DNA from: Streptomyces sp. A0642
GTDB taxonomy: Bacteria; Actinomycetota; Actinomycetes; Streptomycetales; Streptomycetaceae
Direction of reading: 5' to 3'
Assembly: GCF_004795105.1 (NCBI RefSeq)
Contig: NZ_SSBL01000028.1
Span: 1-64,000, forward strand
Length of the DNA stretch: 64,000 nucleotides
The translations under genes were made by a program, and so were the position numbers. Positions 38,814-47,161 of the stretch are shown here, in pieces (position 1 is the stretch's first letter; every line of letters begins with the position of its first letter). The notes below the pieces were generated by a model, which was not told the DNA's origin, made no database searches, and saw only the letters and a list, made by a program, of their open reading frames with translations.

Positions 38814-40274
38814 ATGACGACAGCCGCAGCGGGGGGCGCCGACGAGGCGCTCCCCGCCGACAACCAGCAGCCCGGCGGGGCGTCCGCACCCGCCGGCACG
38901 CAACGGTCCGGCGGGGCTCCCGTCCCCGCCCCCAGGGGGCCGGCTTCCGGCAGGCCGTCCCTCGGCCGAGGGCCCGGCCGCGGAAGCGTGACCGGCACCC
39001 GCAGGGTCATCGCGGCGCTGTTCCTGCTGCCCGCGCTGGTCCTGCTCGGCGCGCTCGTGGTGTATCCGATCGTGTACTCCGTCTACCGGTCGTTCTTCGA
39101 CCAGGCGGGCACCGGATTCGCCGGCTTCGACAACTACAAGGCGCTGTTCACGGACGACACGATCCGCACGGCGGTCAAGAACAACGCGGTCTGGGTGGTC
39201 TTCGCGCCGACCATATCGACCGCGCTCGGGCTGATCTTCGCGGTGCTGACGGAACGGATCCGCTGGGGCACGGCGTTCAAGCTGATCGTCTTCATGCCGA
39301 TGGCGATCTCGATGCTCGCCGCCGGCATCATCTTCCGGCTGGTGTACGACCAGGCACCGGAGCGCGGGGTCGCCAACGCCGTCTGGGTGGGCGTGCACGA
39401 CACGTTCGCCGAGTCGGCGGGCTTCCCCAAGGCGCATCCGCTGCCCGTCGCTCCGCTCAAGGCGGCGGGCGGCGGCTCCTTCGTGACGAAGACGCCGGTA
39501 CGGGCCGGGGAGCCGGTCCAGTTGCCGCTGGTCGGCGTGCTGCCCGCGAAGATGCCCACCGACGCGGAGCCGGCCCGGCCCCCCGCGCCGGCCGGTGACG
39601 GGAAGATCACCGGCACCGCGTGGCTGGACTTCACCAAGGGCGGCGGGGGAAAACCCAACGTCATCGACGCCAAGGAGCTCGGGCTCAAGGGCATCAAGGT
39701 GGAAGCCGTCAAGGACGGTGAGGTGGTCGCGTCCGCAACGGCGGGCGCCGACGGGGTGTTCACCCTGCCCGCCTCGGCGGAGGGCGCCGAACTGCGGCTT
39801 CCCGCGTCGAACTTCAAGGAGCCGTACAACGGGGTGGACTGGCTCGGCCCGTCGTTCGTGACGCCCGGCATCATCGGGAGTTACGTCTGGATGTGGGCGG
39901 GCTTCGCCATGGTGCTGATCGCGGCCGGCCTGGCGGGCCTGCCGCGCGAACTCCTGGAGGCGGCCCGGGTGGACGGGGCCAACGAGTGGCAGGTGTTCCG
40001 CCGGATCACCGTGCCGCTGCTCGCCCCGGTCCTCGCGGTGGTGCTGGTGACGCTGATGATCAACGTGCTGAAGATCTTCGACCTGGTGTTCATCATCGCT
40101 CCCGGTTCCTCTCAGGACGACGCGAACGTGCTGGCGCTCCAGCTCTACCGGTCCTCGTTCGGCACCGACGCGGACCTGGGGATCGGCAGCGCCATCGCCG
40201 TGCTCCTGCTGCTGCTGGTGATCCCGGTGATGCTCTTCAACATCAGGCGGATACGGAAGGAGGGGCGCCGATGA
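38814..40274 (+). CDS. Sugar ABC transporter permease with inserted extracellular domain
   Basis: The 486-residue permease is longer than the usual 290-330. After a disordered Ala/Pro/Gly-rich N-terminus (about 1-60) it has the normal first three membrane helices (about 65-90, 123-145, 155-176), then an insertion of about 140 residues (200-340), then three more helices. The EAA loop, EAARVDGANEWQVFRRITVP at 382-401, shows the transport core is intact. The insert includes a segment (262-335: GDGKITGTAWLDF, GLKGIKVEAVKDGEVV, ADGVFTLPA) that resembles the prealbumin-like SdrD/Cna-B or carboxypeptidase-regulatory fold. It lies between helices 3 and 4, on the outside, so it may contact the binding protein or wall. 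It starts 4 bases after the preceding stop and overlaps the next gene by 4. Confidence 0.9.
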   Translation: MTTAAAGGADEALPADNQQPGGASAPAGTQRSGGAPVPAPRGPASGRPSLGRGPGRGSVTGTRRVIAALFLLPALVLLGALVVYPIVYSVYRSFFDQAGTGFAGFDNYKALFTDDTIRTAVKNNAVWVVFAPTISTALGLIFAVLTERIRWGTAFKLIVFMPMAISMLAAGIIFRLVYDQAPERGVANAVWVGVHDTFAESAGFPKAHPLPVAPLKAAGGGSFVTKTPVRAGEPVQLPLVGVLPAKMPTDAEPARPPAPAGDGKITGTAWLDFTKGGGGKPNVIDAKELGLKGIKVEAVKDGEVVASATAGADGVFTLPASAEGAELRLPASNFKEPYNGVDWLGPSFVTPGIIGSYVWMWAGFAMVLIAAGLAGLPRELLEAARVDGANEWQVFRRITVPLLAPVLAVVLVTLMINVLKIFDLVFIIAPGSSQDDANVLALQLYRSSFGTDADLGIGSAIAVLLLLLVIPVMLFNIRRIRKEGRR

Positions 40275-41194
40275 CGACGCCCTCGGCCACGGCCGCCCCC
40301 GCCGGACGGGGCGACGCCCCGGGCACCGGTGCGGTGAAGGCGCGGCGTTCGCTCGGCGCGCGGCTCGCGGCCGCGGCCGGTGGCGGCGCGATGCGGGTCT
40401 TCCTCGTCCTGGTGGCCCTGTTCTGGCTGATGCCGACCATCGGTCTGATGCTGTCCTCGCTGCGCAGCGCGGACCGGATCGCGGCCACCGGCTGGTGGAA
40501 GGTCTTCACCGTCCCCTCGGAGCTGACCTTCGACAACTACTCGCGGCTGCTGGACAATTCGACGATCACCGATTCCCTGTTCAGCACCGTCATGATCACC
40601 GTGCCCTCGACGGTCCTGGTCGTGGTGATCGGCTCGCTCGCCGGATACGCCTTCGCCTGGATGGAGTTCCCGGGCCGCGACTGGTGGTTCCTGCTGGTCG
40701 TGGGGCTGCTGGTGGTCCCGGTGCAGGTCGCCCTGATCCCGGTCTCCAAGCTCTTCGGCGCGGTCGGGATCTTCGAGACGACGTTCGGGGTGATCATCTT
40801 CCACACGGCCTTCGGGCTGCCGTTCGCCATCTTCCTGCTGCGCAACTTCTTCGCGGAGATCCCGCGGGAGCTGCTGGAGGCGGCACGGCTCGACGGGGCG
40901 GGCGAGATCCGGCTCTTCACCCGGGTCGTGATGCCCCTGGGCGGCCCGGCGATCGCCTCGCTCGGGATCTTCCAGTTCCTCTGGGTGTGGAACGACATGC
41001 TGGTCGCGCTGATCTTCGCCGACTCCGGTTCGCCGCCGATCACCGTGGCCCTCCAGCAGCAGGTACGGCAGTTCGGCAACAACATCGACGTCCTGGCGCC
41101 CGGCGCCTTCGTGTCGATGGTGATTCCGCTCGCGGTGTTCTTCGCCTTCCAGCGCCAGTTCGTGTCCGGCGTGATGGCGGGCGCGGTCAAGTAA
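40271..41194 (+). CDS. Sugar ABC transporter permease
   Basis: The 307-residue MalG-type permease completes the importer. A basic N-terminus leads to six helices; the EAA loop reads ELLEAARLDGAGEIRLFTRV (about 200-219). It ends FQRQFVSGVMAGAVK, the typical C-terminus of the family. The ATG overlaps the upstream permease stop (ATGA) and a GGAGG-type site lies inside that gene, so the two are translationally coupled. A strong terminator follows at 41255. No regulator or glycoside hydrolase gene accompanies the importer, so the substrate cannot be inferred from context. Confidence 0.93.
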   Translation: MTTPSATAAPAGRGDAPGTGAVKARRSLGARLAAAAGGGAMRVFLVLVALFWLMPTIGLMLSSLRSADRIAATGWWKVFTVPSELTFDNYSRLLDNSTITDSLFSTVMITVPSTVLVVVIGSLAGYAFAWMEFPGRDWWFLLVVGLLVVPVQVALIPVSKLFGAVGIFETTFGVIIFHTAFGLPFAIFLLRNFFAEIPRELLEAARLDGAGEIRLFTRVVMPLGGPAIASLGIFQFLWVWNDMLVALIFADSGSPPITVALQQQVRQFGNNIDVLAPGAFVSMVIPLAVFFAFQRQFVSGVMAGAVK

Positions 41195-41254
41195 CCCGAG
41201 GCCGGCACCGTGAAGTGACCGGCGCCTCGCGCGATCGCACACCCGCGCGTCAAG

Positions 41255-41292
41255 CAGGGGCAGTTCTGTTCACTCGAACAGGGCTGCCCCTG
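41255..41292 (+). terminator. Terminator of the sugar importer operon
   Basis: A two-part stem, CAGGGGCAG with CTGCCCCTG (9 bp) and CTGTTC with GAACAG (6 bp), separated by a 2x2 internal loop and capped by ACTC, lies 60 bases after the permease stop. Confidence 0.8.
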
Positions 41293-41444
41293 CCCGGCGT
41301 TTCGCGTGGTCCGCGTGGTCCGGCGTAACTCCGTCACTCCATCGGACGTTTACGCAGGTACCCGCCCTCACCGTCGGCGCGCGCGTCCCGACGCGCCGCG
41401 CCCGGTGCTGCTGCTCCGCACGCCGAGTCCGAGGAAGAGTCCGT

Positions 41445-43604
41445 ATGCCCCGCCTGAGTGTCATCATCCCCGTCCGCCGCGCCCGGGGAAGTCTGCGCGC
41501 ATGCCTGGAATCGGTGCTCTCCCAGTCGTTCACGGACATCGAGGTGATCGGCGTCGACGACGGGGCGCCGGACGGTTCGGGGCTGCTGCTCGACGAGTTC
41601 GCCGCCCGGGACGACCGGGTACAGGTCATCCACCTCCCGGACGGCGCCGGTCCGGACGGCTGCCGCAACGCCGGGGCCGAGCGGGCCCTCGGGGACTATC
41701 TGCTCTTCCTGGAGGCGCACTTCATCCTCCTGCCGGACGCGCTGGAAGCCGTCGCGGACCGGCTCGGGGCCGCGGGCGACCCCGATCTGCTGCTGTTCGG
41801 CCACCACAAGCGGCCGTTCCGCGGGCGCACCCGGCCCAGCAGGTCGCTGGAGCGGCTGGGCGAGCTCTCCGACGGCCCCCTGGCGGCGCCGGGACAGTCC
41901 GCGCTCCTCGACATCGCCCCGGTGCCCTGGAACCGGGCCGTACGCCGCGCCCTTCACGAGGGCGAGAAGCTGACCTTCGGACCCGGGCGGCACGGGGAGC
42001 GGATCTACGCCCTCCAGACCGTCGCCGCCGCCGAGTCCGTGGCCGTCCTGCCCCTCGCCTGCGTCGAGCACCGCCAGCAGCGCTACCTGCCGGGCCTCGA
42101 CGACGACGCCACGCCGGAGGCGTCGCCCGCCGGACTCGTCGAGGCGTACGCGGGTCTGATGGAGTTCCTCCGCGAACGCCCCCGCCTGCTTCCGGTACAG
42201 CCGATGCTCTTCGAACGGGCCGTCCAGGAGCTGCTGTCCGGCTATCCGGCGGTGACGCGCCGGCGCAGGCGGTACGTACGCTCCGTCGCCGCCTTCCACC
42301 GGGCGTACCGGCCCGCCGGCCACCGCTTCCCGGGCGGCGCGCGCGGCCTGCGCCCCCGGCTGATCGGCGGCGGCCGGTACGCCGCGCTCGGCGCCCTGGA
42401 CACGGCTCTGGCCGTGCGCCGCGGACTGCGGGCGGCGCCGGACGCGGTGCGGGACCGGGCCAAGCGCAGCCTGAGCAAGCGCTACTACTGGTGGCAGCGC
42501 AAACTCCCGCTGGACCGCGGGCTCGCCGTCTACGCCGCGTACTGGAACCGCGGGGTCAGCTGCAATCCCGAGGCCGTCTTCCGCAAGGCCCGGGAGCTGG
42601 CGCCGGGGGTGCGCGGGGTGTGGGTGGTCTCGAAGAACCAGGTGGACTCCGTGCCGGAGGGCATCGACTACGTGGTGCCCGGAACCCGCCGCTACTGGGC
42701 GACGATGGCCCGGGCCACGTACTTCTTCAACAACGTCAACTTCCCCGACCACGTGGTCAAGCGGCCCGGCCAGGTCCATGTGATGACGCACCACGGCACC
42801 CCGCTGAAGATCATGGGCATGGACCAGCAGGACTATCCGGCGGCGGCCCAGGGGCTCAACTTCGACCGCCTGCTCAAGCGGATCGACCGGTGGGACTGGA
42901 GCGTCTCCGCCAATCCGCACTCCACCGAGGTCTGGGCCCGCGCCTACCCGGGCGCCGCGCGGAGCCTGGAGACGGGGTACCCGCGCAACGACGTCCTCGC
43001 GTCGGCCACCGCCGAGCAGGTCCGGGCGGTCCGCGAGGGTCTCGGCATCCGGCCCGGGCAGCGCGCCCTGCTGTACGCGCCCACGCACCGCGACTACGAG
43101 TCCGCCTTCACCAGCCGCCTGGACCTGGAGCGGTTCTGCGAGGCGGTCGGCCCGGACACCGTGGTGCTGGTGCGGGCGCACTACTTCTACGGTGGCGCGG
43201 GGCTGCCCGCGAGCCCGTCGGTCATCGACGTCAGCGACCACCCGCGGATCGAGGACCTCTGCCTGGCGGCCGACGCGCTGATCACGGACTACTCGTCGGT
43301 GATGTTCGACTACGCGCACCTGAACCGCCCGATCGTGGTGCACGCCCCGGACTGGGAGACGTACCGCACGGTCCGCGGTGTCGTCTTCGACCTGCTGTCC
43401 GGCAGGCCCGGCGAGACCCCGGGGGCCGTGGCGACCACCACGGACGAGCTGGCACGGATCTTCGCTGACGGCAGCTGGGACAGCCCGGCCAGCAGGGAGC
43501 TCCTGGCGGCGTTCCGGGCCCGCTTCTGCCCGTACGACGACGGCCGGGCCGCCGAGCGCGTGGTGCGGCGGGTACTGCTGGGCGAGGAGCCGGAGACGGT
43601 CTGA
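41445..43604 (+). CDS. Fused GT2 glycosyltransferase / CDP-glycerol glycerophosphotransferase
   Basis: The 719-residue protein joins an N-terminal GT-A glycosyltransferase domain (about 1-215; LSVIIPVRRARGSLRACLES, VDDGAPDGS, FLEAH in place of the DxD) to a C-terminal TagB/TagF-like glycerophosphotransferase domain (about 340-710; THHGTPLKIMG near 447, ETGYPRNDVL, LYAPTHRDYES, ADALITDYSSVMFDY near 605-619). It should build a poly(glycerol-phosphate)-type or related wall glycopolymer on the cytoplasmic side. The VDDG site is kept, but the usual DSDD metal motif reads EAHF, so the GT2 half may be inactive. Stands alone on the plus strand, convergent with the SMR-type gene, with a shared terminator. 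Confidence 0.9.
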   Translation: MPRLSVIIPVRRARGSLRACLESVLSQSFTDIEVIGVDDGAPDGSGLLLDEFAARDDRVQVIHLPDGAGPDGCRNAGAERALGDYLLFLEAHFILLPDALEAVADRLGAAGDPDLLLFGHHKRPFRGRTRPSRSLERLGELSDGPLAAPGQSALLDIAPVPWNRAVRRALHEGEKLTFGPGRHGERIYALQTVAAAESVAVLPLACVEHRQQRYLPGLDDDATPEASPAGLVEAYAGLMEFLRERPRLLPVQPMLFERAVQELLSGYPAVTRRRRRYVRSVAAFHRAYRPAGHRFPGGARGLRPRLIGGGRYAALGALDTALAVRRGLRAAPDAVRDRAKRSLSKRYYWWQRKLPLDRGLAVYAAYWNRGVSCNPEAVFRKARELAPGVRGVWVVSKNQVDSVPEGIDYVVPGTRRYWATMARATYFFNNVNFPDHVVKRPGQVHVMTHHGTPLKIMGMDQQDYPAAAQGLNFDRLLKRIDRWDWSVSANPHSTEVWARAYPGAARSLETGYPRNDVLASATAEQVRAVREGLGIRPGQRALLYAPTHRDYESAFTSRLDLERFCEAVGPDTVVLVRAHYFYGGAGLPASPSVIDVSDHPRIEDLCLAADALITDYSSVMFDYAHLNRPIVVHAPDWETYRTVRGVVFDLLSGRPGETPGAVATTTDELARIFADGSWDSPASRELLAAFRARFCPYDDGRAAERVVRRVLLGEEPETV

Positions 43605-43652
43605 CCCGCACGTGCCGAGGGGCCCGCCGTGGCGGGCCCCTCGGCGTGCGGG
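43605..43652. terminator. Bidirectional terminator between GT/CDP-glycerol gene and SMR-type gene
   Basis: A stem of about 22 bp (CCCGCAC, GCCGAGGGGCCCGCC and their complements with a 2-base bulge) fills the 49-bp gap between the two convergent stop codons. Confidence 0.8.
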
Positions 43653-43653
43653 C

Positions 43654-44028
43654 TCAGCGTTGCTGGCCCGCCATGACCGTGGCGAGGCCGATCACCACGA
43701 GCAGCGAGCCGCCCCAGGTCCACATCGAGGTCCGCTCGTGCAGCACCGTCGCCCCGGCGCCCACGATCAGCAGGTAGCCGAGGGCGTTGAACGGGTAGGC
43801 GATGGAGAGCGGCACCTTGGCCAGCGTCGACATCCAGGCGAGTGCCGACACGGCGAAGACCACCAGGCCGAGCACGACCCAGGGACTGGTGGCGGCGCGC
43901 ATCGCGACGGAGCCGCCGTCCCGGCCCGCGGTGGCCGCGGCGCCCTTCATCCCGTGCTTGAGCATGATCTGACCGCCCGCCGACGAGAAGACGGCGAACA
44001 GCAGCAGGATCAGACTGGGGAGGGTCAA
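43654..44028 (-). CDS. SMR/EamA-type four-helix membrane protein, ArnE-like
   Basis: The 124-residue protein has four membrane helices and the DMT/SMR small transporter pattern: GGQIMLKHGMKG near 18-29 and PLSIAYPFNALGYLLIVG near 70-87, most like ArnE/ArnF subunits that flip undecaprenyl-phosphate-linked sugars. Its place just after a polyprenol-phosphate-type GT2 gene fits a flippase for a lipid-linked sugar, but drug export is not excluded. The frame is open to 44190, overlapping the upstream gene; I choose the TTG at 44028 because CAGGAG lies 7-8 bases upstream and it gives the normal family length. It probably works as a dimer or with a partner. Confidence 0.75.
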   Translation of the reverse strand: MTLPSLILLLFAVFSSAGGQIMLKHGMKGAAATAGRDGGSVAMRAATSPWVVLGLVVFAVSALAWMSTLAKVPLSIAYPFNALGYLLIVGAGATVLHERTSMWTWGGSLLVVIGLATVMAGQQR

Positions 44029-44098
44029 GGCCTTGCTCCTGTCTGCGGCGGCCCGTGGCTCGGCCGCCGGGGCGGGGGTGGGTTCGGGGATCGTCGCC

Positions 44099-45613
44099 TC
44101 AGACCGCGACGTTGTCGGCGGGGGCGTACGGTCGGTTGAGGATGTCCTGTACATCGACGTGCTCTCCAGCGATGATCGTCTCGGCCGCATGCGGGGTGAG
44201 CAGTGCGACGTGCTGATAGCCGAACAGCGTCGGCCGGATCCGGGTCAGCAGCCTCGACATCCCGCCGAGAACGGCGGCGAGCGGCCCGCGGCCCAGGAGC
44301 GACCAGAACGGCGCCCCGGTCGAGGCGATGTCCAGGACGTCGTAGCCCGCGGCGCGCACGGTGCGGCGCAGGCTGGCCCGGGTGAAGAAGCGAAGATGCG
44401 TTTCGTCGAGGATGCCGCGGCGGTCGTAGTCGAAGGCGCCGAGCGCGACCCGCAGCCGTGAGTACCAGTGGCTGAAGTTCGGTACGGAGAGCAGCACTTC
44501 GCCGCCCGGCCGCAGCACGGTGGCGACCTCGGAGAGCACCCGTTCGGGGCGGGAGAGGTGCTCGATGACGTCCCCGGCCACGACGTAGTCGAAGCCGGTG
44601 CCGATCCCGGCGGGGAGACCCTCCTCCAGGTTGGCGAGGTGGAAGTGGGTGCACTTGTCCCGCACCCCGGGCACCTCGACGTAGTCCACCCCGGTCACCT
44701 CGTGGCCGAGGGCTTCGAGGCGCTGCGCGAACAGCCCGCCGGAACAGCCGAGGTCCAGGACCCGGCCGGGCGGCATCTTCCGCATCTTCTCCAGGATGAC
44801 GGCGTGCGAGGAGCCGTCGCCCTCCTTGAAGGCGTACTCCACGGGCTTGGGGATCCAGGCGCAGGTGCCGAACCCCTTCACCGCCAGCCGGTATTCGAGG
44901 ACGTCCTTGATGACGTCCTTGGCGTACTTCATGCCGTTGACATAGCAGATCTCGTCGCCGTAGTACGTGGGGACCGGGATCTCCTTGATCCGCATTCCCG
45001 CGTTCAGCAGCTGGACGATGATCTGGGTGTCGAAGTCGAAGGCGTCCGTGTTCCGGTCGATGGGAAGCTTCTTCAGCGCCTCGACGCTGTAGGCGCGGTA
45101 GCCGGAGTGGAATTCGGTGAGCTCCGATCCGAGCAAACCATTCTCCAGCCGGGTGAGAATGCGGTTCCCCAGCCACTTGTACATCGGCATTCCGCCCTTG
45201 AGGGCGCTGCCGGACTTCATCATCCGCGATCCGAACACGGCTTCGCATTCGCCGCGTTCGATCGGCTCGACCATCTCGGGGAGGAATTCGGGGGCGTACT
45301 GTCCGTCGCCGTGCAGCAGCACGATGATGTCGAGTCCGTGCGCGGCGGCCAGCGCGTATCCGGCCTTCTGGTTGCCGCCGTATCCGAGGTTCTTGGTGTG
45401 CCGCATCACCACGGTCCGCGGCATTCCCTCGGCCTGCGACCAGCGGCAGCCCGCGGTGAAGGTCGCGTCGTGACTCGCGTCGTCGAGGATGAGGATCTCG
45501 TCGACCCGGGGCCGGAAGTCCTCCGGAATGCGGTCGAGGGTGTTCTCCAGCGTGGTCTCGGCGTTGTACGCGACCACCAGGATGCCGATCCTGGGGCTCG
45601 GGCTTTCCTTCAC
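44099..45613 (-). CDS. Fused GT2 (polyprenol-phosphate type) and class I SAM methyltransferase
   Basis: The 504-residue protein begins with a DPM1-like GT2 domain (about 8-235: GILVVAYNAETTLENTL, LDDASHDAT, LHGDGQY, EFHSGYRAYS). A C-terminal methyltransferase follows (about 280-420) with motif I VLDLGCSGGLFAQ, VAGDVIEHL and GGEVLLSVPNFSHW. It likely attaches a sugar to a lipid carrier and methylates a sugar or intermediate. A C-terminal segment of about 80 residues (RPTLFGYQHVALLT) has no clear assignment. It lies between a polytopic glycosyltransferase-like gene upstream and an ArnE-like gene downstream on the same strand; gaps are 61 and 70 bp, so they are probably co-transcribed. Confidence 0.88.
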   Translation of the reverse strand: MKESPSPRIGILVVAYNAETTLENTLDRIPEDFRPRVDEILILDDASHDATFTAGCRWSQAEGMPRTVVMRHTKNLGYGGNQKAGYALAAAHGLDIIVLLHGDGQYAPEFLPEMVEPIERGECEAVFGSRMMKSGSALKGGMPMYKWLGNRILTRLENGLLGSELTEFHSGYRAYSVEALKKLPIDRNTDAFDFDTQIIVQLLNAGMRIKEIPVPTYYGDEICYVNGMKYAKDVIKDVLEYRLAVKGFGTCAWIPKPVEYAFKEGDGSSHAVILEKMRKMPPGRVLDLGCSGGLFAQRLEALGHEVTGVDYVEVPGVRDKCTHFHLANLEEGLPAGIGTGFDYVVAGDVIEHLSRPERVLSEVATVLRPGGEVLLSVPNFSHWYSRLRVALGAFDYDRRGILDETHLRFFTRASLRRTVRAAGYDVLDIASTGAPFWSLLGRGPLAAVLGGMSRLLTRIRPTLFGYQHVALLTPHAAETIIAGEHVDVQDILNRPYAPADNVAV

Positions 45614-45674
45614 GGGCGTTCTCCAGTTGCGGTCGGTGCTGGGGTCGGGGAGAGGACGGGGGCGGGCGCCGCGG

Positions 45675-46982
45675 TCAGGTGACGGCGGACCCGGAGGGCT
45701 GGGAGGCGGGAGGGGCGGAGAGCCGCGCCTGCCCGGTGCGGCCGGCCGGGTCCCCGTCCGGCCGCGTGACGAGGAGGCGGTGGACGCCGGTGGCCAGTCC
45801 GGCCGCGAGGACGATCCAGCCGGCGGCGCCGATGTACAGCAACGGCTCGCTCCAGCGCACGGAGGAGCGTCCGCTGTAGCCGAGGACGGCGGTCAGGCCG
45901 AGCACGACGCTGTACGCGAGCCCCTCCGGGAGCCCGAGGACGAACATTCCGGCCGCCGCCCAGGTCAGGTACTGCAGGCCCGAGGCGGTCGACAGGAGCA
46001 GCAGCAGGCCGAGCGTGAAGGCGACCACGCCCGGGAGCTGCGCGGGCCTCAGCCAGGCGAGCCAGGCTCCGGCGGCCACGCACGGCAGGACGAAGAGGAG
46101 GTGGCCGTCGCCCTGCATGAAGGCGATGGCGGACTCCGGCAGGCCGAAGACGTCGGCGAAGCGGATCAGCCCCCAGAAGCGGTAGCTGCCGCCCGCGTAC
46201 TCCAGCACGTTCCGCTGGAGGTCCTGCGGAACGGTCACCAGGACCGGCCCCCACACGAGCGCGAACACGGCGGCGAACCCGGCGGCGAAGCGGACCAGGA
46301 CCGGCCGGCCGCCCCGCAGCGCGGCGACGAGCAGGGCCGGGATCACCACGACCGGGATGAACTTGACGCTGATCGAGAGCGCCGCGGCGGCTCCCGCGGC
46401 CAGCGGTGCCTTCCGGTCGGCCAGCAGATGGGCGGCGGCCAACGCGAACATGACGGCGACCGCGTCGGTGTTGCCGTGGTAGCCGGACGTGGCGATCAGC
46501 ACCGGGCTGACGGCCACGCCCACCGCGCACAGCACCGCGGTGCGCGGCGAGGCGCGCCTGCGGACGATTTCGAACACCAGCAGGACACAGAAGAAGTCGG
46601 CGACCGACGCGGGCCACCTCATCAGCGTGGCGAACGAGATTCCCCAGTCCGAGAGGCTGTTCAGTCCGAGCAGCATCCAGCCGGCCAGCGGCGGGTGGTT
46701 GTAGACGGGAAGGCTGGGCAGCTGCTGCTCATAGATGCGAAGGGGTCCGTGTACGGCGATGGCCTCGGCGAATCCCTGGAAGAAGCGCACATCGGCGGGT
46801 CCCGGCACATTCGCCGCGATGAGCGTGCGCGTGAGAAGGCCGACCGCCGCGGCCACGAGTACAACGGCTCGGGCCCGTCGCACATCCCAGGTTTCGCACC
46901 ACATTCGGATACCCATGAAAACAGAACGTAGCAACCCGGCGACGCCACGTAACGCACCGATGAACATACTTATCCGGTCCAT
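45675..46982 (-). CDS. Polytopic glycosyltransferase-like membrane protein (GT-C type)
   Basis: The 435-residue protein has about ten membrane helices. The first outer loop holds PGPADVRFFQGFAEAIAVHG, comparable to the acidic active-site loop of GT-C polyprenol-phosphate-dependent mannosyl-type transferases, and YNHPPLAGW near 94-102. It probably uses a lipid-linked sugar made by the adjacent GT2 to decorate an outer glycan; I cannot name the sugar. The start is uncertain: ATG codons at 46982, 46967, 46916 and 46904 are in frame. The first has AGGA about 10 bases upstream and would include a TTA codon (46950-46952, residue 11). Codons in the first 22 are unusually AT-rich, so the later ATGs are possible. 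Confidence 0.72.
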   Translation of the reverse strand: MDRISMFIGALRGVAGLLRSVFMGIRMWCETWDVRRARAVVLVAAAVGLLTRTLIAANVPGPADVRFFQGFAEAIAVHGPLRIYEQQLPSLPVYNHPPLAGWMLLGLNSLSDWGISFATLMRWPASVADFFCVLLVFEIVRRRASPRTAVLCAVGVAVSPVLIATSGYHGNTDAVAVMFALAAAHLLADRKAPLAAGAAAALSISVKFIPVVVIPALLVAALRGGRPVLVRFAAGFAAVFALVWGPVLVTVPQDLQRNVLEYAGGSYRFWGLIRFADVFGLPESAIAFMQGDGHLLFVLPCVAAGAWLAWLRPAQLPGVVAFTLGLLLLLSTASGLQYLTWAAAGMFVLGLPEGLAYSVVLGLTAVLGYSGRSSVRWSEPLLYIGAAGWIVLAAGLATGVHRLLVTRPDGDPAGRTGQARLSAPPASQPSGSAVT

Positions 46983-47112
46983 GGCTCGGATTTCCTGCGC
47001 ATCCGTGCGAGCGCCGCATTCCCCGAATCACTCGAACGGTTCACGCAGTGCGGACAGTTCGTGCGTCAATCCGCGTCCACCACCACGTCACCCCGCGGTT
47101 CACCCCGGACCG

Positions 47113-47146
47113 GCATCCGGCCCCGGGGATGTCCGGCGCCGGATGC
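47113..47146 (-). terminator. Probable terminator of the large GT/CDP-glycerol gene
   Basis: GCATCCGG (47113-47120) pairs with CCGGATGC (47139-47146) over an 18-base loop. It lies 16 bases beyond the minus-strand stop codon. Confidence 0.5.
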
Positions 47147-47161
47147 GGACCGGAGGCGGAC

